From Saccharospirillum impatiens DSM 12546 (lineage in GTDB: Bacteria > Pseudomonadota > Gammaproteobacteria > Pseudomonadales > Natronospirillaceae): a DNA stretch of 64,000 nt. A program made the translations under genes and the position numbers. Shown here piece by piece: positions 9,337 to 20,815 of the stretch. The stretch is taken from contig NZ_AUIH01000002.1 of the NCBI RefSeq assembly GCF_000423605.1, positions 186,001 to 250,000 on the forward strand. The letters are read 5' to 3'. The notes below the pieces were generated by a model that ran no database searches, was not told where the DNA came from, and worked only from the letters and a program-made list of their open reading frames with translations. Every line of letters begins with the position of its first letter. The stretch's first letter is position 1.

Positions 9337-9359
9337 AAACTGACCATTTGGACAATAAA

Positions 9360-10136
9360 ATGAATCCGCTACAGCGCGATGCCAGAACAGCACTCGGGTT
9401 AATGGACCTGACCAGCCTGAACGATGATGATAACGACGCTGTTATCGAAGCCCTGTGCAAGCAAGCCAGAACGACAGCGGGTTCTCCTGCTGCCGTGTGC
9501 ATCTACCCGGCGTTCATTGATATCGCGCGCAAGACCCTCGCTGCGGAGGGCTTGAACTCGGTGCGTGTTGCGACAGTCACCAACTTTCCCGATGGCAGTG
9601 ACGACATCGAACGGGCCGTTCTCGAGACGCGCAAGGCCGTTGCTGCAGGGGCCCATGAAGTGGATGTGGTGCTGCCCTATCGGGCATTGATGGCCGGTGA
9701 CACCCCGGTATGCCAGGCGCTGGTCGAAGCCTGCAAAGCAGCCTGTGGCTCTGCCGTGCTGCTTAAAGTGATTATAGAAAGTGGCGAGTTGGGCAGCCCC
9801 CGGTTGATTCGTCAGGCCAGTGACATCGCGATTGCCGCCGGGGCTGACTTTATCAAGACAAGCACCGGGAAAGTCGCGGTGAACGCGACTCTGGAAGCGG
9901 CTGAGGTCATGCTAAATGCCATTCGCGACGGTGGCCGCCAGGTAGGCTTCAAAGCCGCCGGAGGCATTAAAACCACCGAAGACGCCCAGGCTTATCTGGC
10001 ACTGGCTGAGCGCATTATGGGCTCTGGCTGGGTCAGCCCCGCTACCTTCCGCTTCGGTGCGAGTAGCCTGCTGAATAACCTGCTGGTCACCCTCGGTGAA
10101 GCGGATTCAACATCAACTGAACCAGGCGGGTACTGA
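9360..10136 (+). CDS. deoC: Deoxyribose-phosphate aldolase
   Basis: Splits 2-deoxyribose-5-phosphate into glyceraldehyde-3-phosphate and acetaldehyde, the last step of deoxynucleoside catabolism. The 258 residues align end to end with E. coli DeoC (259 aa). The Schiff-base lysine is Lys166 (DFIKTSTGK), with the second active-site lysine Lys198 in VGFKAAGG and Asp102 in EVDVV. The start at 9360 fits family length and the predicted promoter; an ATG at 9318 lies inside that promoter. It is the first gene of deoC-deoA-deoB, and deoA begins 1 bp after its stop. Confidence 0.97.
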   Translation: MNPLQRDARTALGLMDLTSLNDDDNDAVIEALCKQARTTAGSPAAVCIYPAFIDIARKTLAAEGLNSVRVATVTNFPDGSDDIERAVLETRKAVAAGAHEVDVVLPYRALMAGDTPVCQALVEACKAACGSAVLLKVIIESGELGSPRLIRQASDIAIAAGADFIKTSTGKVAVNATLEAAEVMLNAIRDGGRQVGFKAAGGIKTTEDAQAYLALAERIMGSGWVSPATFRFGASSLLNNLLVTLGEADSTSTEPGGY

Positions 10137-10137
10137 T

Positions 10138-11472
10138 ATGTATTTGCCTCAGGAATTGATTCGTCAAAAACGCGACGGTGGCGTACTCAGCGATGACGAG
10201 ATTCGCTGGTTTGTGCAAGGCATAAAAGATTCCAGCATCAGCGAGGGCCAGATCAGCGCCTTTGCCATGGCGGTTTACTTCAACGGCCTGACGCTGGACG
10301 AACGCGTCGCCCTGACTCTCGCCATGCGCGACTCCGGCGACGTGATGCACTGGCCCGACCTGAACGGCCCGGTCCTCGATAAACACAGCACTGGCGGAGT
10401 GGGTGATCTGGTCAGTCTGATGCTCGGCCCCATGGTGGCCGCCTGCGGTGGCTACGTACCGATGATTTCAGGGCGGGGCCTCGGCCACACGGGAGGAACT
10501 CTCGACAAGTTCGAATCCATACCCGGGTATAACACCTACCCGGACAACGCCCTCTTTGAACGCACCGTTCGCGAAGCTGGCGTCGCCATTATTGGTCAGA
10601 CCGGAAATCTGGCCCCGGCCGACAAACGGTTTTATGGCATTCGCGATGTCACCGGCACTGTGGAAAGCATTGATCTGATCACCGCGTCCATTTTGTCGAA
10701 AAAACTGGCCGAAGGGCTAGATGCGCTGGTGATGGACGTCAAAGTGGGCAGTGGCGCATTTATGCCCACTCCGGAGAAAAGCCGGGCCCTGGCCGAGAGC
10801 ATTGTCCGTGTCGCCAATGGCGCCGGTGTTAAAACCACGGCGTTGTTGACTGACATGAACCAGGTTCTGGCACAGTCCGCTGGCAACGCGGTAGAAATGG
10901 CCGAGGCCGTCGCCTACCTTCGGGGAGATCACCGCGACCCGGTGGTCCATGAAGTCACGCTCGCTTTGTGTGCCGATATGCTGGTTTCCGGCCGACTGGC
11001 CGACAGCGCCGATGCCGCTCGCAACCAGCTACAAGCCGCACTCGACTCCGGTGAAGCCCTGAACGCCTTTCAGCGCATGGTGACACGGCTCGGCGGCCCG
11101 TCGGACTTTACCGACCGGCCCGATGAATATTTGCCTACTGCCCCCATCATACAACCAGTCATCGCAACTCGAGATGGCATCGTACAACCATTGCAGGTAC
11201 GCGATATTGGCCTCGCCGTCGTCGCTATGGGGGGTGGGCGAACTCGCGCTGACCAGCAGATTGATGCCGCCGTAGGGCTGACAGACATCCTGCGCCCGGG
11301 TGCAACCGTTCGCGCTGGTGACGTTCTGCCCATGGCCCATGTGCGCAGCGAAGAACAACTGGCCGACGCCAGGCAACGGTTGACCCGGGCCATGCCCATC
11401 GCCGACCAGCCAGTAGCGGCTCAACCGGTGGTTCACGACCGGATTAGCCCGGAAGACCTAGGGAGCCTCTGA
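10138..11472 (+). CDS. deoA: Thymidine phosphorylase
   Basis: Phosphorolyses thymidine to thymine and deoxyribose-1-phosphate. The 444 residues match E. coli DeoA (440 aa), with the glycosyl-phosphorylase signature around [14 protein letters not shown] (about 115-128) and the phosphate-binding KHSTGGVGD near 84-92. The start ATG follows the deoC stop by one base. Its 3' end is unusual: the last four codons and the TGA stop are provided by the left terminal repeat of an inserted element (11458-11743). Removing that element would restore an in-frame TAA now stranded at 11746-11748. Confidence 0.96.
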   Translation: MYLPQELIRQKRDGGVLSDDEIRWFVQGIKDSSISEGQISAFAMAVYFNGLTLDERVALTLAMRDSGDVMHWPDLNGPVLDKHSTGGVGDLVSLMLGPMVAACGGYVPMISGRGLGHTGGTLDKFESIPGYNTYPDNALFERTVREAGVAIIGQTGNLAPADKRFYGIRDVTGTVESIDLITASILSKKLAEGLDALVMDVKVGSGAFMPTPEKSRALAESIVRVANGAGVKTTALLTDMNQVLAQSAGNAVEMAEAVAYLRGDHRDPVVHEVTLALCADMLVSGRLADSADAARNQLQAALDSGEALNAFQRMVTRLGGPSDFTDRPDEYLPTAPIIQPVIATRDGIVQPLQVRDIGLAVVAMGGGRTRADQQIDAAVGLTDILRPGATVRAGDVLPMAHVRSEEQLADARQRLTRAMPIADQPVAAQPVVHDRISPEDLGSL

Positions 11473-11743
11473 ATAACTCCCCCGGGGCTCTGGCTTATCC
11501 GAGGGACGTTGCCACAAGGCGGACTCATGCAGGAATGTCTAGACCTTTCAAATGAGTCCAACGCAGTGGCAGCGTTCCTCGGAAAACCCCTGCGGGCGCG
11601 GCTAAAACGTCCTGGCCCGACGTTGCACTTCTTGACAAGGGCTACGGCCATTGCGCTGCGAAGTGCGTCGGAGTGCCGCCCACTTGTGCCAGAACGTTTT
11701 AGCTCGCGCAGAGCCCTGGGGGAGTTGTTCAGAGGCTCCCTAG
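11458..11743. mobile_element. MITE-like element with 35-bp terminal inverted repeats
   Basis: Terminal repeats 11458-11492 and 11709-11743 are reverse complements with 2 mismatches in 35 bases and begin and end in CTAG. The interior holds nested inverted repeats (for example GGACTCAT at 11521-11528 paired with ATGAGTCC near 11552) and no ORF that could be a transposase. It separates deoA from deoB in an otherwise tight operon and supplies the deoA stop codon. Possible target duplications are GAC (11455-11457 and 11743-11745) or the palindromic TA/CTAG; either gives an in-frame TAA for deoA after excision. Non-autonomous transposition is inferred. Confidence 0.7.
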
Positions 11744-11824
11744 ACTAACCAGGCCGGTAGCACACCGCAGACCGACCTGACACATCACCACAGGGCTCTG
11801 TCAAACACAGCCCGGGAGGAAAAC

Positions 11825-13066
11825 ATGGGACGCGCCATCGTATTGGTACTGGATTCATTTGGCATTGGTGCCAGCGCCGATGCCGACCGCTTCGGCGATA
11901 CCGGAGCCAACACGCTGGGCCACATTGCCCAGTGGTGTGCGGCAGGCAAGGCGAACCAGGGCCGCAACGGGCCGCTGACACTGCCCAACCTGACTCGCCT
12001 GGGCCTGATCAATGCGGCCACGCAAAGTAGCCAGGGTGCTGTACCGGAAGGCATGGCACAGGCGACGGAAACCGAAGGCAGCTACGGCTACGCCCGTGAA
12101 CTGTCGAGTGGTAAAGACACCCCCAGCGGTCACTGGGAAATCGCGGGTGTGCCCGTTCTCTACGACTGGGGCTATTTCAGCGAACTGGAGAACTCCTTTC
12201 CGCAATCGCTGCTGGATACTCTGATTGAGCGTTGCAACCTGCCCGGCGTATTGGGTAACTGCCACGCCTCTGGCACCGAGATTCTGAAAACGCTGGGTGA
12301 AGAGCATTGCCGCACCGGCAAGCCGATTGTGTATACCTCGGCCGACAGCGTTTTTCAAATTGCCTGCCATGAGGAGACCTTTGGTCTGGATCGGCTTTAC
12401 GAGGTCTGTGAAGTGGCCCGTGAGCTGGTCGATGAGTACAACATCGGTCGGGTCATCGCGCGCCCCTTTATCGGCGACAGCGCCGACACCTTCCAGCGTA
12501 CCGGTAATCGCCACGACCTGGCGGTCGAGCCACCGGCGCCGACCGTACTGAAAAAACTGGCGGAAGACGGTGGGGAAGTCATTTCCATTGGCAAGATCGC
12601 TGACATCTACGCCAACGTGGGCATCACTCAAAAATTCAAAGCCACCGGGTTGCCCGCCCTGGTTGATGAGACCCTGACACAGATGAACAGGGCTGGCGAC
12701 CGCAGCCTGGTGTTTACCAACCTGGTGGATTTCGACTCCTCTTACGGGCACCGTCGCGATGTCGCCGGTTATGCCGCGGCGCTTGAATACTTCGACTCAC
12801 GTCTGCCCGATATTCTCGAACAGATGCAGGACGATGACATCCTGGTCATGACCGCCGATCACGGCTGTGACCCAACCTGGCCAGGCACCGACCATACCCG
12901 CGAGCACATACCCGTGCTGGTCTATGGCAAAACGCTGAAACCGGTCAATCTGGGCGAACGGGAAACCTTCGCAGACATTGGTCAGACGCTGGCGGAGTTC
13001 TTCAAGGTAGAACGAATGGATTACGGCACCAGTTTTCTGAAGTCAATGACCGGACAGGCCGCTTAG
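11825..13066 (+). CDS. deoB: Phosphopentomutase
   Basis: Interconverts (deoxy)ribose-1-phosphate and -5-phosphate, linking deoA to deoC. The 413-residue protein belongs to the alkaline-phosphatase superfamily: the N-terminal metal site lies in [14 protein letters not shown], the phospho-accepting threonine region is KDTPSGHWE (about 97-105), and the C-terminal metal ligands are in [19 protein letters not shown] (about 341-359). GGGAGGA sits 6 bases before the ATG. The strong site may help translation after the 352-bp interruption caused by the element. No deoD follows; the operon ends convergently with rlmB. Confidence 0.97.
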   Translation: MGRAIVLVLDSFGIGASADADRFGDTGANTLGHIAQWCAAGKANQGRNGPLTLPNLTRLGLINAATQSSQGAVPEGMAQATETEGSYGYARELSSGKDTPSGHWEIAGVPVLYDWGYFSELENSFPQSLLDTLIERCNLPGVLGNCHASGTEILKTLGEEHCRTGKPIVYTSADSVFQIACHEETFGLDRLYEVCEVARELVDEYNIGRVIARPFIGDSADTFQRTGNRHDLAVEPPAPTVLKKLAEDGGEVISIGKIADIYANVGITQKFKATGLPALVDETLTQMNRAGDRSLVFTNLVDFDSSYGHRRDVAGYAAALEYFDSRLPDILEQMQDDDILVMTADHGCDPTWPGTDHTREHIPVLVYGKTLKPVNLGERETFADIGQTLAEFFKVERMDYGTSFLKSMTGQAA

Positions 13067-13136
13067 CGGCGTCCGATTATGCTACCCAAGTAATGGAGTT
13101 CGATCTTGTTGTATTGCCAGGAGTCCGTATCAGCCA

Positions 13137-13229
13137 CCGGTCATGCTCTTCCGGGGTCGGCGTGAACCCGTCCATGGGGCCTAGATCGCAGCATCCCTGC
13201 TGCGAACTACCCCGGAAAAGCATGACCGG
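13137..13229 (-). repeat. Twin-hairpin intergenic element, copy 3
   Basis: Outer arms 13137-13156 and 13210-13229 pair over 20 bp with one mismatch; weaker pairing continues outward on both sides. The core holds CCC-GTCCAT-GGG (loop 13170-13175) and TCGCAGC-ATCCCT-GCTGCGA (loop 13193-13198), 23 nt apart. On the minus strand the loops read ATGGAC and AGGGAT. It lies between the convergent deoB and rlmB genes, in the 3' UTR of rlmB on that strand. Confidence 0.8.
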
Positions 13230-13268
13230 CACCTGATACTTAACCGTTTACGAACTCCAAAACTTGAG

Positions 13269-14033
13269 TTACAAACCCAAACGTTGCCGCACCGTTTCAA
13301 ACAGACACACGCCAGCGGCGACACTGACGTTCAGGCTACTTACCTGCCCGGCCATGGGCAGCTTGAACAGGACATCGCAGGTCTCGCGCGTCAGGCGGCG
13401 CAATCCAGCACCTTCAGCCCCCATCACAATGGCTACCGAGCCGGTCAGATCAGTCTGATAGAGTGACGACTCGGCTTCTCCCGCCGTGCCATACACCCAG
13501 ACACCCTGTTGCTTCAGCGCATCCAAAGTGCGCGCCAGATTGGTCACCACCACAAAGGGCACGGTATCGGCTGCGCCACTGGCAATTTTCACGGCTGTAG
13601 GCGTGAGACTGGCGGATTTATCCTTGGGTACGATGATCGCATCGGCCCCGGCGGCATCGCAGCTGCGCAAGCAGGCGCCAATGTTATGCGGGTCGGTCAC
13701 GCCGTCCAGAACCAGCAGCAAAGCCGGGTGATCCAGACCGGCCACCAGCGACTCCAGATCACCTTCATCCAGCACCGGTGCCGCCAGCGTCTGTACCAGT
13801 ACGCCCTGATGGCGGGCGTCCTGCATCTCGTTACGATTGAGAAGGCGGTCGAATTCGTCCCGGGCCAGCCAGCGAAACCGGGTGCCCTGGTCTTTGGCCA
13901 GATCGAGCAAACGCTGAATGCGCTGATCCTGCCGCCCTTTCAAAAACAGAATTTCGCGCACCCGGTCCGGATGCTGTTCAAGGGCACTCTGGCAAGCATG
14001 AATGCCATAGACCCAAGAGGTTGTGTCACTCAT
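13269..14033 (-). CDS. rlmB: 23S rRNA (guanosine-2251-2'-O)-methyltransferase
   Basis: SPOUT-class methyltransferase that methylates G2251 in the 23S rRNA P-loop. The 254 residues comprise an N-terminal substrate-binding domain and a C-terminal knotted SAM-binding domain with the motifs DPHNIGACLRSC (about 115-126), VMGAEGAGL (about 198-206) and MAGQVSSLNVSVA (about 223-235). The ATG at 14033 is preferred; a GTG five codons upstream is possible. It is the last gene of the purA-rnr-rlmB order but is separated from rnr by 246 bp of repeat sequence. Confidence 0.94.
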   Translation of the reverse strand: MSDTTSWVYGIHACQSALEQHPDRVREILFLKGRQDQRIQRLLDLAKDQGTRFRWLARDEFDRLLNRNEMQDARHQGVLVQTLAAPVLDEGDLESLVAGLDHPALLLVLDGVTDPHNIGACLRSCDAAGADAIIVPKDKSASLTPTAVKIASGAADTVPFVVVTNLARTLDALKQQGVWVYGTAGEAESSLYQTDLTGSVAIVMGAEGAGLRRLTRETCDVLFKLPMAGQVSSLNVSVAAGVCLFETVRQRLGL

Positions 14034-14125
14034 TATTTTGGATACCACTTTGACAAGTACATTCGCAACCAGCGTACGGTTCCGTTATGGGTGAACGGGG
14101 GCGGGCCGGTTGACGGTGTCGATTT

Positions 14126-14222
14126 CCGTTCGGGGTGAGCTTGTCGAAGCCCCTTGGGAATCAGATTAAACCGGTGGCCGGGCAAACGCCCCAAGGCCCT
14201 TCGACAAGCTCAGCACGAACGG
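14126..14222. repeat. Imperfect inverted repeat with TGAGCTTGTCGAAG core
   Basis: Arms of about 33 bp (14126-14159 and 14189-14222) pair with a few mismatches around a shared TGAGCTTGTCGAAG core. This core is widespread in intergenic DNA of many proteobacteria. It lies in the rnr-rlmB gap and could act as a processing or partial termination signal between them. Confidence 0.65.
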
Positions 14223-14230
14223 GAGTTGGA

Positions 14231-14275
14231 CCGATAGACCACCCCCATTTCGTGTGAGGTGATCCTGTCTATCGG
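14231..14275 (-). terminator. Hairpin immediately downstream of rnr
   Basis: CCGATAGAC at 14231-14239 pairs exactly with GTCTATCGG at 14267-14275, and CACC/GGTG extends the stem inward. It begins 4 bases after the rnr stop on the minus strand. There is no T tract, so it may stabilise or punctuate the mRNA rather than terminate it. Confidence 0.4.
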
Positions 14276-14279
14276 GATG

Positions 14280-16673
14280 TCAGCTTTCTTTTTTACGACG
14301 CGGGCGGGATTTGCGCTTACCGCCCGACTTCTTGCCTTTTTTCGGTTCGTCACCGGCGCCGGTTTTTTGTGCCGGACGTGCCTTGGCCTTTGAGCCTTTG
14401 GCAGTACCGGGGCGAGCTGGCTTTTGCACCCAGTCGCCCGACAGTTCAAAGTCGATTTTACGGTCATCGAGATCAACCCGCATAACCTTGACCTGTAACC
14501 GGTCACCCAGGCCATAGCTGACTCGCGTGCGCTCCCCGACCAGGCAATGCGCCACTTCGTTGAACTGGTAATAATCGCTGGCCAGCGAACTGATGTGCAC
14601 CAGACCATCAACGTAGACTTCATCTAGCTGAACAAAAAGCCCGAAGTTAGTCACAGACGACACCGTACCCATGAACTCGTCGCCAACGTGGTCTTTCATG
14701 TATTCGCACTTGAGCCAGGCCACCACATCCCAGGTCGCTTCGTCGGCACGGCGCTCTGTCAGTGAGCAATGCTCACCCAGCTCAACCATGGCCTGCAGAT
14801 CGTAGGGATAGATGTCTTTCTGGTTCAGCTTGGGTGCACTGCGCACCCGACGCACCAGCGACGTGCGCTTGCCGGAACGGATAACGCTGCGGATCGCCCG
14901 GTGGGTGAGCAAATCCGGGTAGCGGCGAATCGGTGAGGTAAAATGGGTGTAGGCATCAAACGCCAGACCAAAGTGGCCCAGATTGTCAGGCTGATACTTG
15001 GCCTGATTCATCGACCGCAACAGCATCGTCTGAATCAGCTGGAAATCTTCCCGGCCTTTGAGTTGGTTCAACAGCGTCTGGTAATCCTTAGCATGCGGTT
15101 TATCGCCGCCTTTAAGATCCAGCCCCAGTTGACCCAGGTATTTGCGCAGGTTTTCCAGACGCTCGGGCGATGGCGTATCGTGCACCCGGTACAGCGCCGG
15201 AATCTCGAGTTCCTGCATAAAGTTCGCCGTACAGACGTTGGCGATCAGCATGCACTCTTCGATCAGGCGATGCGCATCGTTACGCTCGCTGGGCACAATG
15301 CGTTCTATCTTGCGATCGGCATCGAACACGATTTTGGTTTCGACGGTTTCAAAATCGATGGCGCCACGCTTGCGCCGCTGAAAGCGGAAAATCTTGTACA
15401 GCTCGCGCAGCGTGGTCAGGTTTTTAAGCACCGCCTCACCGTATTCCTGCTGCATGGTTTCCCGCGCCTCAGCGGCGGTTTCGGGTTCCAGCAACGGCGC
15501 TACCTTGTTATAGGTCAGGCGGGCGTGAGAATTGATCAGGCCTTCCATGAAGCGGTAACTGTCAATATTACCGGTGGCCGAGACGTTGATTTCACAGACC
15601 AGCGTCAGACGATCGAGGTTCGGATTCAGTGAACACAGACCGTTTGACAATATTTCCGGCAACATCGGGATCACGCGCTCGGGAAAATACACCGAGGTCG
15701 ATCGTTTGCGGCCCTCAACGTCCAGCGGCGAGTTGACCGCCACGTAGCTGGAAACATCGGCAATGGCAACGTACAAACGCCAGCCACCGCCCTTTACCGA
15801 CTCGGCAAGTACCGCGTCGTCAAAATCGCGCGCGGTTTCATCGTCGATGGTGACAAACGCTTTGTCGCGCAGATCAACCCGGTTTTCCTTATCGGCTTCG
15901 GCAACCTGATCGCTCATACCGTCGATCTGGTGTTCGACCTCGGACGGCCATTCATGCGGAATGTCATAGGTGCGTAGGGCGATGTCGATTTCCATGCCCG
16001 GTGCCATGTGCTCACCCAAAACCTGGGTAACACGACCGACCGGCTGGCGCCGGAACTGCGGCTGCTCGAGCACATCGACCACCACGATTTCGCCGGGCTG
16101 AGCGTCGCCCTCATTGCCTGCTGGAATCAATACATCGATGCTGACACGACGGTTTTCCGGTTCAACCCGGCCAATGCCACCGTCGTTGAAATACCGGCCC
16201 ACTACTTCGTGGGTATTGTGCTCGAGCACTTCCGTGATAATGGCTTCAACGCGCCCGCGATGGTCGGTACCGCCCTTGCGGACCAATACCACGTCGCCAT
16301 CAAAGCAGCAGCGCATCTGGCGGTGGTTCAACACGTAGTCTTTGCCGCCCTGATCGTGAATCAGGAAGCCAAAGCCATCGGGGTGGCCCTGCACCCGGCC
16401 TTTAACCAGATCCATCTTGTCGATCAGGCCAAAGGCGCCTTTGCGCGAGCACAGCAACTGGCCGTCGCGGACCATGGCAATCAGACGGCGACGCAGTGCT
16501 TCAATATCGCGTTCGTCGTCGGCAAGGCCCAGCTCATCGCACAGTTCGGGGTGTGTTGCGGGGCCCTGGCGGTTTTCCAGGTGCTCCAGAATAAATTCCC
16601 GACTGGGAATGGGGTTTTCGTATTTCTCAGCTTCCCGTTCAAGATTCGGGTCAGCAGGTTTCCGTCGGCTGAT
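14280..16673 (-). CDS. rnr: Ribonuclease R (start codon non-standard or frameshifted)
   Basis: 3'-5' exoribonuclease of the RNB family that degrades structured RNA. Visible are the RNB catalytic region with DDETARDFDDAVL, the signature HFTSPIRRYPDL, a C-terminal S1 domain (VTNFGLFVQLDEVYVDGLVH) and a Lys/Arg-rich tail. The conserved N-terminus, including EAEKYENPIPSREFILEHL and the winged-helix region, is encoded upstream of the first in-frame ATG (16475), but no ATG, GTG or TTG lies between it and the in-frame stop near 16706. I give the near-cognate ATC at 16673, with AGGA 9 bases upstream (797 aa). A +1 shift from an ATG at 16719 would give 812 aa. It lies between purA and rlmB, its classical place. 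Confidence 0.85.
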   Translation of the reverse strand: MSRRKPADPNLEREAEKYENPIPSREFILEHLENRQGPATHPELCDELGLADDERDIEALRRRLIAMVRDGQLLCSRKGAFGLIDKMDLVKGRVQGHPDGFGFLIHDQGGKDYVLNHRQMRCCFDGDVVLVRKGGTDHRGRVEAIITEVLEHNTHEVVGRYFNDGGIGRVEPENRRVSIDVLIPAGNEGDAQPGEIVVVDVLEQPQFRRQPVGRVTQVLGEHMAPGMEIDIALRTYDIPHEWPSEVEHQIDGMSDQVAEADKENRVDLRDKAFVTIDDETARDFDDAVLAESVKGGGWRLYVAIADVSSYVAVNSPLDVEGRKRSTSVYFPERVIPMLPEILSNGLCSLNPNLDRLTLVCEINVSATGNIDSYRFMEGLINSHARLTYNKVAPLLEPETAAEARETMQQEYGEAVLKNLTTLRELYKIFRFQRRKRGAIDFETVETKIVFDADRKIERIVPSERNDAHRLIEECMLIANVCTANFMQELEIPALYRVHDTPSPERLENLRKYLGQLGLDLKGGDKPHAKDYQTLLNQLKGREDFQLIQTMLLRSMNQAKYQPDNLGHFGLAFDAYTHFTSPIRRYPDLLTHRAIRSVIRSGKRTSLVRRVRSAPKLNQKDIYPYDLQAMVELGEHCSLTERRADEATWDVVAWLKCEYMKDHVGDEFMGTVSSVTNFGLFVQLDEVYVDGLVHISSLASDYYQFNEVAHCLVGERTRVSYGLGDRLQVKVMRVDLDDRKIDFELSGDWVQKPARPGTAKGSKAKARPAQKTGAGDEPKKGKKSGGKRKSRPRRKKES

Positions 16674-16692
16674 AGGTCGTAATCCTTGTTGA

Positions 16693-16719
16693 TTAAAATT
16701 TGATCAATAGTGCGTCCAT
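16693..16719 (-). other. Eight-codon ORF with strong ribosome-binding site ahead of rnr
   Basis: The ATG at 16719 has GGAGG five bases upstream and encodes MDALLIKF before TAA. It ends 19 bases before the ATC proposed as the rnr start. The stop context is TTT TAA within a run of four T, so a +1 slip would enter the rnr frame. It could be a leader peptide, the true rnr start with programmed +1 frameshifting, or the trace of a one-base sequencing or natural indel. Confidence 0.5.
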
Positions 16720-16782
16720 GTCAACCTCCAGTTTGGTAACCGCCTCGGCGGCCAATGGGTATCGGCTGACTAACGCGCGCAC

Positions 16783-16788
16783 AGTATA
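16783..16788 (-). promoter_or_regulatory. Candidate -10 box of an rnr promoter
   Basis: TATACT on the minus strand lies about 64 bases upstream of the ATG at 16719. The matching -35 (TATTCA at 17 bp or TTATTC at 18 bp) is weak. This would let rnr be transcribed apart from purA, which is separated from it by a repeat element. Confidence 0.35.
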
Positions 16789-16899
16789 ACGCATTGTTTG
16801 GGTTCTGAATAAGGTTGTCTGCAGACGGCTGTAACAGCATGGCTACGGCCAAAACGGAGAGGCTGGCTTAGGTTCGGTGGTTGTCGTACGCGGCGGCTA

Positions 16900-17063
16900 A
16901 CGGTGGTGCCTACGCGGGGTCGGCGTAAACCCATCCATGGGGCCTAGACCGCAGGATATGAATCCCCTCCCTGGGATTCACCCTTCGGGCTCGCTTCGCT
17001 CATGCTAAAACGCTCCAGGCGTTTTAGTCCATGCTGCGGACTACCCCGCGTAGGCACCACCGT
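16900..17063 (-). repeat. Twin-hairpin intergenic element, copy 4, with nested insertion
   Basis: Outer arms 16901-16919 and 17044-17062 are a perfect 19-bp inverted repeat (20 bp counting the flanking A/T). Hairpin one is CCC-ATCCAT-GGG (loop 16933-16938). Hairpin two should be CCGCAGC-loop-GCTGCGG, but its loop is interrupted by about 75 bp that bring two more hairpins, GAATCCC-CTCCCT-GGGATTC and CTAAAACGC/GCGTTTTAG. It lies between purA and rnr, both on the minus strand. Confidence 0.75.
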
Positions 17064-17101
17064 CACCCACCGCTGGCATTATGCAAATGCCGGAACTCGG
17101 G

Positions 17102-19661
<2,560 letters not shown>

Positions 19662-19752
19662 GCCGAAACACGTTCCCGTTCATTCAATCAGGATTTTACC
19701 GGACGTTGTGGTCTCATCGCGGCTTTCAGGCCGCCATTTGCCAACACCAGGC

Positions 19753-19780
19753 ACAAAAAAACCGGGCACAGAGCCCGGTT
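19753..19780 (-). terminator. Intrinsic terminator downstream of hflC
   Basis: On the minus strand AACCGGGC-TCTGT-GCCCGGTT forms an 8-bp stem followed directly by a run of T residues. It lies about 80 bp after the hflC stop and 90 bp before hisZ, so it should end the hfq-hflXKC transcript. Confidence 0.85.
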
Positions 19781-19858
19781 GATGGATTCTACACTTGCAA
19801 TGGCCGGTCCCCAACCCTTTTTTAACTATTTCTCAAAGGGCGGGGCATTCAGGCCTGG

Positions 19859-20803
19859 CTACTCTTCGCTTGGGGACAGCACGCCCGTTTTCGATTGCAA
19901 GTAGCGGAAAAAGTCATTGTCCGGTTCCAGCAACAGTATGTCGCCGTTTCCGCCAAAGCTTTGTTCGTAAGCGCCGAGGCTGCGATAGAAGCTGTAGAAC
20001 TCACCATCCTGAGAATAAGCGTCTGAATAGACCCGTGAAGCTTCGGCGTCTCCTTCACCACGAATCTGTTCCGATTCACGAAACGCATTGGCCCGTATCA
20101 CGGTTTCTTGCCGGTCGGCAGAAGCTCTGATTTCTTCGGCTTCCCGCTCACCGTTAGACCGGAACAACTGAGCTTCCTGCTGACGGTCCGAACGCATCCG
20201 GCTAAATACGTCAGCCGACACTTCCTGTGGCAAGTCAATTGCCTTCACCCGGATATCAATAACCCTGATGCCCAGACCACTGCGAGCAAAACTGTCCACA
20301 TCGGCGGTCACTTCTCGCAACAGCCGATCCCGTTCACCCTCGTCTTCGATCTCGGTTCCTGTTGACAGTGGCTCGTCTTCGCTACGCCCTGAAACCACTT
20401 CACGCAATGTACGACGACCGAAGGCGTCACGCAGTGCCGAATTAACCCGGTTACCCAGAATGGTGTTAGCACGGAAGAAATCGCCCCCGCTGGTAGCTGT
20501 GTAAAACTCACGCACATCATCTATCTGCCATTGAACATAGGCGTCTACTTCAAGACCTTTCTGTTCGCTGGTGATGAATCGCTCAGATTCACTGTCGAGT
20601 GTAATGAGACGGGCTTCAAATTTGCGCACGTTCTCAATGAACGGCACCTTGAACTGCAGGCCTGGTTCAACATCGGCTGCAACCACTTCACCAAATCGCA
20701 GTTTAATAGCACGCTGTTTTTCGCTCACGACATAAACGCTTTGCAAGCCAATAAAGACAACCAGAGCGAGCACGGCGAGCAGGATTGTATTACGAGTACT
20801 CAT
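19859..20803 (-). CDS. hflC: FtsH protease regulator HflC (SPFH/band-7 protein)
   Basis: A 314-residue membrane protein with one N-terminal transmembrane segment (about 6-25) and a periplasmic SPFH/prohibitin domain, followed by a Glu/Arg-rich helical region (about 205-260). With HflK it forms the cage complex around the FtsH protease and modulates membrane-protein turnover. The conserved start of the domain, YVVSEKQRAIKLRFGE, is clear. It has a strong ribosome-binding site (GAGGAGG). Only 12 bp separate it from hflK, so the two are co-translated. Confidence 0.95.
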   Translation of the reverse strand: MSTRNTILLAVLALVVFIGLQSVYVVSEKQRAIKLRFGEVVAADVEPGLQFKVPFIENVRKFEARLITLDSESERFITSEQKGLEVDAYVQWQIDDVREFYTATSGGDFFRANTILGNRVNSALRDAFGRRTLREVVSGRSEDEPLSTGTEIEDEGERDRLLREVTADVDSFARSGLGIRVIDIRVKAIDLPQEVSADVFSRMRSDRQQEAQLFRSNGEREAEEIRASADRQETVIRANAFRESEQIRGEGDAEASRVYSDAYSQDGEFYSFYRSLGAYEQSFGGNGDILLLEPDNDFFRYLQSKTGVLSPSEE

Positions 20804-20815
20804 AGTTCAGCCTCC

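Noticed and set aside
9318-9359. Upstream in-frame ATG for deoC
   Set aside because: Falls between the predicted -35 and -10 boxes and adds residues absent from DeoC proteins.
11509-11748. 79-codon frame inside the MITE-like element
   Set aside because: Has no ribosome-binding site and no transposase motif, and overlaps the nested inverted repeats of the element.
11855-12751. 298-codon minus-strand frame
   Set aside because: Antisense to deoB, which is certain by homology.
14943-15632. 229-codon plus-strand frame
   Set aside because: Antisense to the RNase R catalytic region.
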